Origin: JABMMZ01 sp044357345
Lineage (GTDB): Bacteria > Bacteroidota > Bacteroidia > NS11-12g > UBA955
Assembly (NCBI GenBank): GCA_044357345.1
Contig: JBIKPR010000055.1
Span: 1 to 19,026, forward strand
Reading direction: 5' to 3'
Length of the DNA: 19,026 nucleotides
This document shows positions 8,626 through 16,646 of the stretch, piece after piece. Each line of letters starts with the position of its first letter. The first letter of the stretch is position 1. A program made the translations under genes and the position numbers. Under the pieces are notes generated by a model. The model did not search any database, had not been told where the DNA came from, and was given only the letters and a program-made list of their open reading frames with translations.

Positions 8626-8832
8626 TTATTTGATTTCTTCGTAATCTATATACTCGCCTTCAGAGTCCTTGCCCTTTTGCTTCTCAAAACTTTTCTCTTT
8701 TTTCTCGACGCGGCTGTCTAAATCATTAATTCTATCATTGAAGTGTTTTTGAGCTTTATTAACCACAAAAAACATTTTCACGAATTGCCAAACAGCATAT
8801 ATTAGGAAGATATTAAATAGTAACTTGAGCAA
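8626..8832 (-). CDS. DUF4834 family small membrane protein
   Basis: A 68-residue protein with one N-terminal transmembrane helix (about residues 3-25, LLFNIFLIYAVWQFVKMFFVV). A charged, probably helical tail rich in Lys and Glu ends in YIDYEEIK, an ending typical of DUF4834 proteins. The start is TTG at 8832: no ATG lies upstream before the in-frame stop, and MLKLLFNIF fits the family N-terminus. It follows the isochorismate synthase gene after 27 nt and also has its own well-formed promoter at 8850-8880. Function is unknown. Confidence 0.75.
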   Translation of the reverse strand: MLKLLFNIFLIYAVWQFVKMFFVVNKAQKHFNDRINDLDSRVEKKEKSFEKQKGKDSEGEYIDYEEIK

Positions 8833-8849
8833 AATAAAAATTCTTTTTG

Positions 8850-8880
8850 CAAAGGTAAATTATTTCAAGCATTGAGCAAT
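8850..8880 (-). promoter_or_regulatory. Promoter for the DUF4834 gene, overlapping the 3' end of isochorismate synthase
   Basis: On the minus strand ATTG (8880-8877), a 19-nt spacer and TACCTTTG (8857-8850) match the Bacteroidetes consensus with one mismatch in the -33 box. The -33 half lies in the isochorismate synthase coding region. The TTG start follows 17 nt after the -7 box, so the small gene can be expressed apart from the men genes. Confidence 0.55.
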
Positions 8881-9834
8881 AGTCTGCATCTTATTGTTTA
8901 TTTCTGCCCATTCATCTTCTGGGGATGACCACTCATTAATTCCTGCTCCTGCATAAAGCATCGCTCCGTCTAGATACAATTCAGCGCAACGCAAATTCAC
9001 AAAGAATTTAAAATTGTTATTTTCTTCAACCGCACCCAAATATCCTGCATAAAAATTTCTGTCGAACCCCTCATTATCTTTGATAAAATCCAAAGCCTCT
9101 TGATATGGTAAGCCGCAAATTGCAGATGTTGGATGCAATTGTGTTATTAAATTTAAATCGTTTTCCAAATTCTTTGATTCAATCGTATAAGGTGTTTTCA
9201 AATGTGCAACATAAGAAGCCTTAATTGAACTGGTTTCATGCTTAACGAAATTATACGCATTCCTTTCTAAAACCGACTCTATATATAATTGTATGTGTTG
9301 ATGTTCTTTCTTCTCTTTTTCTGTATAAATTCCTCTAGTTTCAGTACCCCCAAGAGCTACTGTTTGAAGCTGTTCTGCATCCCTTTCTAATAAAAGCTCA
9401 GGACTGGCTCCAATCATTATATCGCCGTCTATACAAGAAACATATACAAAAGCATTAGAATTCTTCACTAGAAGCTCTTTATAAAGCCTTAAAACATCAA
9501 TTCCACATAAAACCCATTTCTTCCCAGCCAATACGACTTTATCTAAACGCCCAGATAGTATTCTGTTTTTTGCCAAACTTACTAAAGCCTTGTAATCTTC
9601 CTCATTGCTAGACTTACTATCAGAGGAAATTTTCAATTCAAGTGCATGTAAAATAGGACTTAATTCCGCTTCACTTATTTCCTTAAGCTCTCCGAGCATT
9701 ACAATTTGCTTAGATGCCTTTAAAAACGGAGAAAAGACAAACTTAGAATTTCCTTCCCCAGAACGAAACACTTTTAATTGCTCTTGATTAGGGAGCCTAA
9801 ATACAACAATATTTCTCAATGATTTAGTTGCCAT
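8860..9834 (-). CDS. menF: Isochorismate synthase (chorismate-binding enzyme)
   Basis: Converts chorismate to isochorismate, the first committed step of menaquinone (or catecholate siderophore) synthesis, in the cytoplasm. The 324-residue protein carries the chorismate-binding domain. K99 in KVVLAGKK is the probable catalytic lysine, followed by GASPELLL (142-149), GGTETRG (162-168), a helix with EKEKKEHQ, HPTSAICGLP, FYAGYLGA, and the terminal YAGAGINEWSSPEDEWAE that binds magnesium and substrate in the family. It is shorter than E. coli MenF or EntC (about 390-430) because the N-terminal region is reduced, as is common in Bacteroidetes. Its ATG overlaps the thioesterase stop by one base (TAATG), indicating translational coupling. 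No siderophore genes are nearby, so menaquinone is the likely pathway. The gene symbol is inferred from that context. Confidence 0.9.
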   Translation of the reverse strand: MATKSLRNIVVFRLPNQEQLKVFRSGEGNSKFVFSPFLKASKQIVMLGELKEISEAELSPILHALELKISSDSKSSNEEDYKALVSLAKNRILSGRLDKVVLAGKKWVLCGIDVLRLYKELLVKNSNAFVYVSCIDGDIMIGASPELLLERDAEQLQTVALGGTETRGIYTEKEKKEHQHIQLYIESVLERNAYNFVKHETSSIKASYVAHLKTPYTIESKNLENDLNLITQLHPTSAICGLPYQEALDFIKDNEGFDRNFYAGYLGAVEENNNFKFFVNLRCAELYLDGAMLYAGAGINEWSSPEDEWAEINNKMQTIAQCLK

Positions 9835-10268
9835 TAACGAGCGACAACTGCCATAGTTAAGCGACTTATATGAACCAATTTACCTTCTTCATTTTCAATC
9901 TTAATCTCCCAAACTTGGGTGGTATTTCCAATGTGTAAAGGCTTTGCAATTGCATACACCCAACTACCTTCGGTAACAGGTCGCATGTGGTTACCATTTA
10001 AATCCAAACCTAAAGCCACCAATTTACTGCGGTCAAAAACCAAATTGGCAGCCATACTTCCAACACATTCTGACATTGCCAAACTGGCCCCTCCATTTAA
10101 CATCCTCAAAGGCTGAACGGTTCTCTCATTCACTGGCATTTTAGCTTTCAAGAAATCAATACCCAATTCAATAAATTCGATACCCAAAAAATCTACCATT
10201 GTGTTTTTGCAATAGTCATTAAGCGAATCAAGCTCTATATTTGCAGGATCATAAAAAATGGATTTCAT
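9834..10268 (-). CDS. Hotdog-fold acyl-CoA thioesterase (PaaI/MenI-like)
   Basis: A 144-residue single hotdog-domain protein of the PaaI/YdiI type, which hydrolyse acyl-CoA thioesters. Coupling to isochorismate synthase suggests it acts as the 1,4-dihydroxy-2-naphthoyl-CoA thioesterase of menaquinone synthesis. Seen in sequence: NTMVDFLGIEF, AKMPVNERTVQPLRML, then N58-GGASLAMSE67. In YdiI-like enzymes the matching motif is HGG with His and Glu nine residues apart. Here E67 is kept but the His position is Asn (N58). Later come LGLDLNGNHMRPV and the strand VWEIKIENEEGKLV. The ATG at 10268 lies 11 nt inside the divergent histidine phosphatase gene. A downstream ATG at codon 24 would remove the conserved first helix and is less likely. 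Confidence 0.8.
   Translation of the reverse strand: MKSIFYDPANIELDSLNDYCKNTMVDFLGIEFIELGIDFLKAKMPVNERTVQPLRMLNGGASLAMSECVGSMAANLVFDRSKLVALGLDLNGNHMRPVTEGSWVYAIAKPLHIGNTTQVWEIKIENEEGKLVHISRLTMAVVAR
10236..10243 (+). promoter_or_regulatory. Putative -7 box (TATATTTG) for the histidine phosphatase gene
   Basis: TATATTTG is an exact TAnnTTTG match 14 nt upstream of the ATG at 10258, lying inside the thioesterase coding sequence. A TTTG at 10206-10209 lies 26 nt upstream, longer than the usual spacing. Confidence 0.45.
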
Positions 10269-10905
10269 AATTAACGATAAAGACGCGAAGATAGGAAAAA
10301 CGATTCATTTGATTCGACATGGTCAAACAGATTTTAACCTTAAAAACATCATTCAAGGCAGTGGCATTGATAGTGATTTAAACGATAACGGAAAAATTCA
10401 GGCAATTAAATATTACAATTTCTATCAAAATACACCTTACAAACATATTTATACATCAACGCTTAAAAGGGCAATCCAAAGTGTAGGAAATTTCATTGAA
10501 GCAGGTATCCCACATACTCCACTTGATGAACTAAACGAGATAAATTGGGGGATAATGGAGGGTAAAATCCAAAATCAAGAAACCATTAAACTTTACCACG
10601 AAACCATTAGCAACTGGAAAAGCGGATTATTAAACCAATCCGTTGAAGGTGGAGAAACACCAATAGAAATGTACCAAAGGCAAACTAAAGGATTAGAAAT
10701 AGTAATGAATAAACCTGCAGATGAAGATAAAATTTTAATCTGCATGCATGGAAGAGCAATAAGAAGCTTCCTTTGCTTACTAACTGACACCCCACTAAAA
10801 GAAATGGAGAATTGGGACCATAGCAATCTTTGTTTGTATGAATTAAAATTTAACGGAAAGACCTTCGATATTACAAAAGCAAATGATGTTAATCATTTAG
10901 TTTAG
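10258..10905 (+). CDS. Histidine phosphatase family protein (phosphoglycerate mutase-like)
   Basis: A 215-residue cytosolic enzyme of the histidine phosphatase superfamily. The phospho-acceptor motif is R20-H21-G22 in HLIRHGQTD. R71 in STLKRAIQS is the next phosphate ligand, E94 in NEINWG the probable acid, and H164 in CMHGRAIRS the second catalytic His. The domain is complete and near typical length (about 200). The substrate could be a phosphoglycerate, a cobalamin or sugar phosphate intermediate, or another small phosphoester; the sequence does not decide it. The only usable start is the ATG at 10258, which adds about 14 residues before the first strand and overlaps the start of the divergent thioesterase gene by 11 bp. 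The 3' end overlaps rodA by 9 bp on the opposite strand. Confidence 0.87.
   Translation: MDFIINDKDAKIGKTIHLIRHGQTDFNLKNIIQGSGIDSDLNDNGKIQAIKYYNFYQNTPYKHIYTSTLKRAIQSVGNFIEAGIPHTPLDELNEINWGIMEGKIQNQETIKLYHETISNWKSGLLNQSVEGGETPIEMYQRQTKGLEIVMNKPADEDKILICMHGRAIRSFLCLLTDTPLKEMENWDHSNLCLYELKFNGKTFDITKANDVNHLV
10286..10293 (-). promoter_or_regulatory. Weak -7-like box (TATCTTCG) for the thioesterase-menF unit
   Basis: Minus-strand TATCTTCG differs from TAnnTTTG at one position and ends 17 nt upstream of the thioesterase ATG, inside the histidine phosphatase gene. No good -33 box is seen. Confidence 0.25.
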
Positions 10906-12234
10906 TCTTGAAATTTCATTAATCCTGTTTGCATCTAGTTTTAAAAACGTAAACAATAACATGCTGAAACTGATTAGTGATGAGCCTCCGTAGCTCATGA
11001 AAGGCAGAGGTATACCAATTACTGGCAAAACACCTAAGGCCATGCCTATATTAACGAAAAAGTGAAAGAACAAGATAGAAGCGGTGCTGTATCCAAACAC
11101 CCTGCTAAATACATTTTTTTGGCGTTCTGCTAAATAATAGATTCTTCCTACCAGCAACAAATATATTAAAATAAACAAAGTTGATCCCACAAAGCCATAT
11201 TCTTCTCCAACGGTGCAAAAAATAAAGTCTGTGTGTTGCTCTGGCACCAATTTAGCCTTAGTCTGTGTTCCATTGTTAAATCCATTCCCAAGCCAGCGTC
11301 CAGCTCCAATACTAATCTTAGATTGCCTGACATTATAACTGTAATCTCTTTTTGATTCTGACTTATCTTTCTCTTTTGATTTTTCAAACTTGAAAATGCT
11401 AAATCCTTTAGATTTTTTAGCATAATACTCATCGACATCTTGATTTAATGTCACCAATATTCTTTGTTGTTGATGTGGTTTTAAAATTTTAGCAAAAACA
11501 AAGTCGACACTCAAAATATAAAAAGAAGATACCAAGAATACAGATACAGCCAAAAACACCAATTGTCTTTTTATACGATTAAAATACACAAACACAACAC
11601 AAATCACCAACAATGTAATTATAATCTGTATAGACGGCAATAGTATGGTGATTACAAATACAGTCACCAAATAAACCCCCAGAATTAGCCACCATCCAGA
11701 AAGGCCTTCTCTAAACAAGACCAATATGAAACAGCCAAATACCAGGGCCGAACCTGTATCATTCTGTAATAAGGTTAATAGCATTGGGAATAAAATAATT
11801 CCAAAACTGATTAATATATTCCTTCTACCTTCAAATTTAATATCAAAACCACCCAAATATTTTGAGAGTGCCAGAGCAGTTGCATACTTAGCAAATTCAC
11901 TTGGTTGCAATTTAAAAGAACCTATCTTAAACCATGCCTGTGCACCCTTGTTAAATGACCCTGTAGCCAACAAAACCAACAAGAGGCCAATTACAATTAT
12001 ATATATTCCGTAAGCAGAAAAATTAAAGAACTTATAATCCGTCAGCAATATTAAAAAAACAATAAGCGCACTTATTCCAATAAACAAAATCTGTTTGCCA
12101 TATTCTTTGGAAAAATCGAGTTTCAAAACTTCTTCAACACCACTATTGGCTGAATAAATATTTATTGCTCCAAATAAAACTATAAGGATATACAAAATAA
12201 CACTTAACCAATCGATATGTAGTTTTTCTTCCAT
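10897..12234 (-). CDS. rodA: Rod-shape peptidoglycan glycosyltransferase RodA
   Basis: A SEDS-family integral membrane protein that polymerises lipid II into glycan strands for cell elongation, partnered with PBP2. About ten hydrophobic segments are visible. Family motifs include GAQAWFKIGSFKLQPSEFAK in the first half, then QSKISIGAGRWLGNGF, LVPEQHTDFIFCTVGEEYGFVG, and the end motif GIPLPFMSYGGSSL. At 445 residues it is longer than E. coli RodA (370). Part of the excess is a lysine-rich insertion at about 272-297 (SKEKDKSESKR) in the extracytoplasmic loop before the QSKISIG motif. It is the last gene of the mre operon, 3 nt after mrdA. Its final 9 bp overlap the 3' end of the convergent phosphatase gene. 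Confidence 0.95.
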   Translation of the reverse strand: MEEKLHIDWLSVILYILIVLFGAINIYSANSGVEEVLKLDFSKEYGKQILFIGISALIVFLILLTDYKFFNFSAYGIYIIVIGLLLVLLATGSFNKGAQAWFKIGSFKLQPSEFAKYATALALSKYLGGFDIKFEGRRNILISFGIILFPMLLTLLQNDTGSALVFGCFILVLFREGLSGWWLILGVYLVTVFVITILLPSIQIIITLLVICVVFVYFNRIKRQLVFLAVSVFLVSSFYILSVDFVFAKILKPHQQQRILVTLNQDVDEYYAKKSKGFSIFKFEKSKEKDKSESKRDYSYNVRQSKISIGAGRWLGNGFNNGTQTKAKLVPEQHTDFIFCTVGEEYGFVGSTLFILIYLLLVGRIYYLAERQKNVFSRVFGYSTASILFFHFFVNIGMALGVLPVIGIPLPFMSYGGSSLISFSMLLFTFLKLDANRINEISRLN

Positions 12235-12237
12235 CTG

Positions 12238-14100
12238 TTATTTAGGCTTAACCAACAAAGTAGAATCTATCAATGCGCTGGGTTTTCCGGTTAAATTTGC
12301 TTTAATCATCCTGCTTAACATTTCCGGTTTTTGAATAGGCAAACTTCTATCTTTAGCCAAATACCGCTCTATCATTAGATTGGCTATTGGAGCTGCGTAG
12401 TCTGCGCCAAACCCACCATTCTCAACGATCACACAAATTGCAATTTTGGGATTATCCCTTGGAGCAAAAGCAATAAAAATAGAATGGTCTTCACCATGAG
12501 GATTTTGTGCTGTACCTGTTTTGCCACAGATGGTAATTCCTGCAATCCCTGTTCTACTTGCTGTGCCGCCAGGTGAACACACATTTGCCATTCCAGCAAT
12601 GACTGTATCAAAATAAATTGGATTAATCATTGTATAATGGCGTTTCTTAAAATTAGGAGGAACAAAATGATGATCACCTATAGACCTCACAACATGTGGA
12701 GTATAGTAATACCCTCTATTTGCAATGATGGCTGCAACATTTGCCATCTGTAAAGGGGTTAATCCAATTTGACCTTGACCAATTGACATAGACACAACAT
12801 TTGATGAACGCCAATTTTTACCAAACTCATGCTCAAACCAAGATGGTTTTTTTACAATGCCACTTGACTCCTCAGGCAAATCAATACCTGTGTTAATTCC
12901 AATTCCAAAACTGTTTAGATACTTCGCCCACTTTGTGTAAGCAACTTGCACTGAACCATATCTTGGATTATCCAAAATACTTCTATAAACATAACAATAA
13001 TATGCATTACAGCTTTTCGTAATGCTATTTTTCAAATCCAAAGGTGAAGCATGGGAATGGCATCCGACAGTTATCGAACCCATATGGTATCCGCCATGGC
13101 AGGGATACTTAGTATCTGGTGTTAATACACCCTCTTGTAAGCCAATTAAAGCTTGAACTGTTTTAAATGTTGAACCCGGTGGGTAAGGCGCTTTCAATGC
13201 CCTATTAAATAGAGGCTTTGATGGATCTAACAATAAAGAGGCAAAATTTTTATTTCTTCGTTGACCTACCAATAAATTTGGATCGTAATTGGGGCTGTTA
13301 ACAATACTCAATACTTCTCCAGTCGAGGGTTCGATGGCGACAATTGAACCTATTTTATTTGCCAATAGCTTTTCTGCAAATACTTGAAGATCTAAATCAA
13401 TTGCAGAAATTATATTTTGACCTGATGATGGCAAACTGTCGAATTTTCCGCCGGCAAAACTTCCTTGTTGCTTGCTAAACTTATCCACTAATACAACCTT
13501 CTTTCCCTTTTTACCCCTTAAATATATTTCATATGACTTTTCTAATCCAGTTATACCTTTAATGTCTCCAGGTTTGTAATATTTATCTAGAGCCAACTGC
13601 TTTTCAGTTACCTCACCCATATACCCCAATAAGTGGGCCGCACCGTTAATATTATAACGACGGTCAATTTTAGTTTCTATATAAAATGCTGGATACTGAT
13701 AAATTATTTCTTGTAATCGAGTATACAAATGAAATGGAAGATTTTTAAAAATTACTGAAGCTTCTCTGGGGTTGTATTTTGCCGCCTTTTTCAACCTTTT
13801 GTTAAATTCGCTGGTATCAATCATCAATTCCCGGCAAAGAGACACCTTGTCAAAGTCTTTAGCTTTTTGAGGCACAACCATCAAATCATAAACAGCATCA
13901 TTATAAACCATCAACTTCCCATAGCGGTCTACTATGGTTCCCCTATCTGGGTATATGGTTATTTCATTTGAACCGTATGCCTGAGCCTTGTAATAATTGG
14001 AAGTGTCAATAATCTGCAAATAAAACAACCTACTAATAAAAACCACTCCTATAAGGACCAATATCCCTATAAAAACATATAGCCTATTGCTTTTTTCCAT
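12238..14100 (-). CDS. mrdA: Penicillin-binding protein 2 (elongasome transpeptidase)
   Basis: A 620-residue class B PBP that crosslinks peptidoglycan during elongation. It has one N-terminal membrane anchor (about residues 8-28), then a dimerisation/pedestal region beginning IYPDRGTIVDRYG. The transpeptidase domain has the active serine S310 in PPGSTFK (S310-x-x-K313), the second motif S363-C-N365, and K527-T-G529 in CGKTGTAQNP. The segment GQGQIGLTPLQMANVAA is also diagnostic. No insertion or missing catalytic residue was seen. The gene sits between mreD and rodA with 3-nt gaps on both sides, the order usual in Bacteroidetes, and it forms the PBP2-RodA synthase pair. Confidence 0.96.
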   Translation of the reverse strand: MEKSNRLYVFIGILVLIGVVFISRLFYLQIIDTSNYYKAQAYGSNEITIYPDRGTIVDRYGKLMVYNDAVYDLMVVPQKAKDFDKVSLCRELMIDTSEFNKRLKKAAKYNPREASVIFKNLPFHLYTRLQEIIYQYPAFYIETKIDRRYNINGAAHLLGYMGEVTEKQLALDKYYKPGDIKGITGLEKSYEIYLRGKKGKKVVLVDKFSKQQGSFAGGKFDSLPSSGQNIISAIDLDLQVFAEKLLANKIGSIVAIEPSTGEVLSIVNSPNYDPNLLVGQRRNKNFASLLLDPSKPLFNRALKAPYPPGSTFKTVQALIGLQEGVLTPDTKYPCHGGYHMGSITVGCHSHASPLDLKNSITKSCNAYYCYVYRSILDNPRYGSVQVAYTKWAKYLNSFGIGINTGIDLPEESSGIVKKPSWFEHEFGKNWRSSNVVSMSIGQGQIGLTPLQMANVAAIIANRGYYYTPHVVRSIGDHHFVPPNFKKRHYTMINPIYFDTVIAGMANVCSPGGTASRTGIAGITICGKTGTAQNPHGEDHSIFIAFAPRDNPKIAICVIVENGGFGADYAAPIANLMIERYLAKDRSLPIQKPEMLSRMIKANLTGKPSALIDSTLLVKPK

Positions 14101-14103
14101 GTC

Positions 14104-14634
14104 CTAATTTCTAGCTGGTTTATAGATCAAATTCTCTAACAACAATATCAAAGTGAAAGCAATCAAGGTGCTGCATATTAAAGAAGGCAACAAGCGTGTG
14201 AAGAAATTGTGTCCATGCGATTCAATAAGTAAAAATAAAAAATGATAGATTGCTGTAAAAGTCATAAAATAGGTCCATTTCCAAACTTGTCCTTTCTTAG
14301 AAGTCCATATTTGGTTGTCCTCATCACGGGCACCAATCACATTTTCAATATCGCGGGTTGCATAGTATCTAATATAACCTATAAAAGTGCTAGCAGCTGC
14401 ATGAATACCCCATGATTGAAAAAACACATCAAATAAGAAACCAGCAAGAAATGAAATTAAAATCAACCAAGTATGTTGCATAGACGAAGGCAGGAGAAGC
14501 ACAAACATGACAATAAGTTGCGGTTGAAACAAAAACCCATAATAACTGCCTATAAAGATATTATTCAAGATAAATAATTGCACCAATACAATTAATAAAA
14601 ACAAACCCAAATACTTTAAAATAGATACAATCAT
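14104..14634 (-). CDS. mreD: Rod shape-determining protein MreD
   Basis: A 176-residue integral membrane protein with about five hydrophobic helices. The motif LAGFLFDVFFQSWGIHAAAS is typical of MreD, and the next segment (FIGYIRYYATRD) resembles other Bacteroidetes MreD proteins. It acts with MreC in the inner membrane to link MreB to the peptidoglycan synthases. Its start overlaps the mreC stop by 4 nt (ATGA), so translation is coupled. The identification rests on one motif plus the firm gene order, since the family is weakly conserved. Confidence 0.9.
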   Translation of the reverse strand: MIVSILKYLGLFLLIVLVQLFILNNIFIGSYYGFLFQPQLIVMFVLLLPSSMQHTWLILISFLAGFLFDVFFQSWGIHAAASTFIGYIRYYATRDIENVIGARDEDNQIWTSKKGQVWKWTYFMTFTAIYHFLFLLIESHGHNFFTRLLPSLICSTLIAFTLILLLENLIYKPARN

Positions 14635-15482
14635 TTTACGTTCAAATTCTTTTTATTTAATTCTGCTTCCAATGTTTCAATTTCATCTTTAAACAAGTCG
14701 ATGACAATATAAACAGTTTGAATTTTACCAAAATTTACTGCAGATTTTAACTTAATATCATAGAAGGTTTCTGTGGTCCTTGACTTTAAACCCTCGATCA
14801 CTCCGATTGGAACATTCTCAGGAAAGTTCTTTGAATATGGGCTTGTGACAATGTGAAAGCCTACCTTCAAAGCTTCGTACTTATTGATGTTTTCTAGTTT
14901 AAGATAATTTGGATCCTTTCCATTCCAAACCACCGTCCCCTTTGTGTCATTTAACTCCTTTATCTTTGGAACCACTTTAAATCCTTCAGTGTTTAAAACA
15001 GAAACTGCAATAGAGTAGTTGTCAGAAACTTCAACAATAGTGCCTACAACCCCTTCAGGACAAAATACACCCATTCCTTTTTCAATACCAGAACTTTTAC
15101 CTCTATTGAGTGTGATAAAATTATTCTGTCTATTGGTAGAGTTAGTGATAACTTGCGCAGGAAAATATTTATAACGTTGTTTAAAAACAGTGTCGTTAAT
15201 CTCAAAAATCTTTTTAGATTCAACAACATAATTTGACCTGAGTTTTCTTCTTAAATCAATGTTTTCATTGTATAAGGCTTGGTTTTTGGTATACAAACCA
15301 AAATAATTGAAAATAGAGCTATTGGTTTCGTGAAGTGATAAACTTAACTTTCTAGTATTGCTGTAATAGAACGCTGTTTGGTAGGTATTAAACCTAATAA
15401 TAGCAATGATACTTAAGATTTCAAGTAATAAAAACAACAAGACATGCAGCTTGCTCTTAAGGTACTTGAATATCGAATTCAT
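14631..15482 (-). CDS. mreC: Rod shape-determining protein MreC
   Basis: A 283-residue protein with a short cytoplasmic N-terminus, one membrane helix (about residues 12-28, LHVLLFLLLEILSIIAII), a helical dimerisation region (ALYNENIDLRRKLRSN), and the periplasmic beta domain. Typical family segments are ARVI-like PAQVITNSTNRQNNFITLNRG, KGMGVFCPEGVVGTIVEV and PENVPIGVIEGL. MreC scaffolds the elongasome and activates PBP2. The gene follows mreB after 3 nt and overlaps mreD by 4 nt. Length is normal. Confidence 0.95.
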   Translation of the reverse strand: MNSIFKYLKSKLHVLLFLLLEILSIIAIIRFNTYQTAFYYSNTRKLSLSLHETNSSIFNYFGLYTKNQALYNENIDLRRKLRSNYVVESKKIFEINDTVFKQRYKYFPAQVITNSTNRQNNFITLNRGKSSGIEKGMGVFCPEGVVGTIVEVSDNYSIAVSVLNTEGFKVVPKIKELNDTKGTVVWNGKDPNYLKLENINKYEALKVGFHIVTSPYSKNFPENVPIGVIEGLKSRTTETFYDIKLKSAVNFGKIQTVYIVIDLFKDEIETLEAELNKKNLNVK

Positions 15483-15485
15483 TTA

Positions 15486-16511
15486 TCAAGAATTCATTAA
15501 AAACTTAAATTTACCAATATTTTTAAGCGCAATCCCAGTACCCCTTACAACTGCTCTAAGTGGATCCTCTGCAATATGAACGGGTAATTTGGTTTTAGCA
15601 GCAAGGCGTTTATCAAGTCCTCTCAGCAAGGCACCACCACCAGTAAGGTAAATTCCTGTCTGATAAATATCTGCAGCCAACTCTGGAGGTGTATTCTCTA
15701 AAGCTTTTAAAATAGCCTCTTCCAATTTAACAATTGACTTGTCTAATGCCAAAGCAATTTCAGAATAAGAAACAAAAACTTGTTTTGGAATACCCGTCAT
15801 TAAGTCACGTCCATATACCGCATAATCCTCAGGCGGATTGTCCAATTCTGTTAACGCTGATCCTACATTAATTTTAATTTTCTCAGAAGTTCTTTCACCA
15901 CACAAAAGATTGTGTTGGCGCTTCATGTACTCAGAAATATCCATATTGAATTCATCCCCTGCAACACGAATTGATTGATCGCATACAATACCACCCAATG
16001 CAATTACAGCAATTTCGCTGGTTCCTCCTCCAATATCAATCACCATGTTTCCCATCGGCTCTGTTACATCTATACCAATTCCAACAGCAGCTGCCATTGG
16101 CTCGTGAATCATGTATACCTCTTTGCCCCCTGCCCTATCTGCACTGTCTTTGACAGCACGTTTTTCGACTTCAGTAATTCCGGAGGGAATACAAATGACC
16201 ATTCTTAACTGAGGAGAAAAGGTTTTACCATTTTTGTTGATCTTTTTGATCATACCTCGAATCATGTGCTCTGCAGCTTGAAAGTCAGCGATAACACCAT
16301 CCTTCAAAGGACGAATAGTCTTTATGTTATCATTTTCTTTGCCAAACATCTGCATGGCCTCATGGCCAATCGCAATAACCTTTCCGGTACTGCGTTCGAT
16401 TGCAATAATTGAGGGTTCGTCCACAACTACTTGATCTTTATGAATGATTAATGTGTTTGCAGTTCCTAAGTCGATTGCAAGTTCTTGTGTGAAAAAATTA
16501 AACCATCCCAT
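15486..16511 (-). CDS. mreB: Rod shape-determining actin homologue MreB
   Basis: A 341-residue cytoplasmic, membrane-associated actin-like ATPase that forms filaments guiding cell-wall elongation. The phosphate-1 motif is DLGTANT at 14-20, the phosphate-2 motif begins D159-IGGGTSE, and the adenosine motif is LTGGGALLRGLD. A short N-terminal amphipathic segment (MGWFNFFTQE) fits direct membrane binding. Length and motifs are standard. It is the first gene of the five-gene mre operon, with 135 nt of divergent intergenic DNA before it. Confidence 0.97.
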   Translation of the reverse strand: MGWFNFFTQELAIDLGTANTLIIHKDQVVVDEPSIIAIERSTGKVIAIGHEAMQMFGKENDNIKTIRPLKDGVIADFQAAEHMIRGMIKKINKNGKTFSPQLRMVICIPSGITEVEKRAVKDSADRAGGKEVYMIHEPMAAAVGIGIDVTEPMGNMVIDIGGGTSEIAVIALGGIVCDQSIRVAGDEFNMDISEYMKRQHNLLCGERTSEKIKINVGSALTELDNPPEDYAVYGRDLMTGIPKQVFVSYSEIALALDKSIVKLEEAILKALENTPPELAADIYQTGIYLTGGGALLRGLDKRLAAKTKLPVHIAEDPLRAVVRGTGIALKNIGKFKFLMNS

Positions 16512-16539
16512 TTCTTGAATTAAGTAATTAATGCTGATG

Positions 16540-16547
16540 CAAAGTAA
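16540..16547 (-). promoter_or_regulatory. Weak promoter candidate for the mre operon
   Basis: Minus-strand TTACTTTG differs from TAnnTTTG at one position and ends 28 nt upstream of the mreB ATG. A TTG lies about 16 nt upstream, slightly short of the usual spacing. The rest of 16512-16646 is very AT-rich, and no clear operator for the divergent TetR-type gene was found in it. Confidence 0.3.
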
Positions 16548-16646
16548 ACATAAAAACCATAAACAATTTGATTTTTATTTATATTTTTTTTAAGAATTTC
16601 TTTATAAATAGACATAAATGGCATAAAATTTGATAATAATAGCGAA

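Noticed and set aside
11726..12013. Open frame of 95 codons on the plus strand inside rodA
   Set aside because: It is antisense to conserved RodA membrane segments and its translation resembles no known protein.
10897..16511. Possible novel gene within the cell-shape cluster
   Set aside because: All five genes are standard mreB, mreC, mreD, mrdA and rodA in the usual Bacteroidetes order, with no extra gene.
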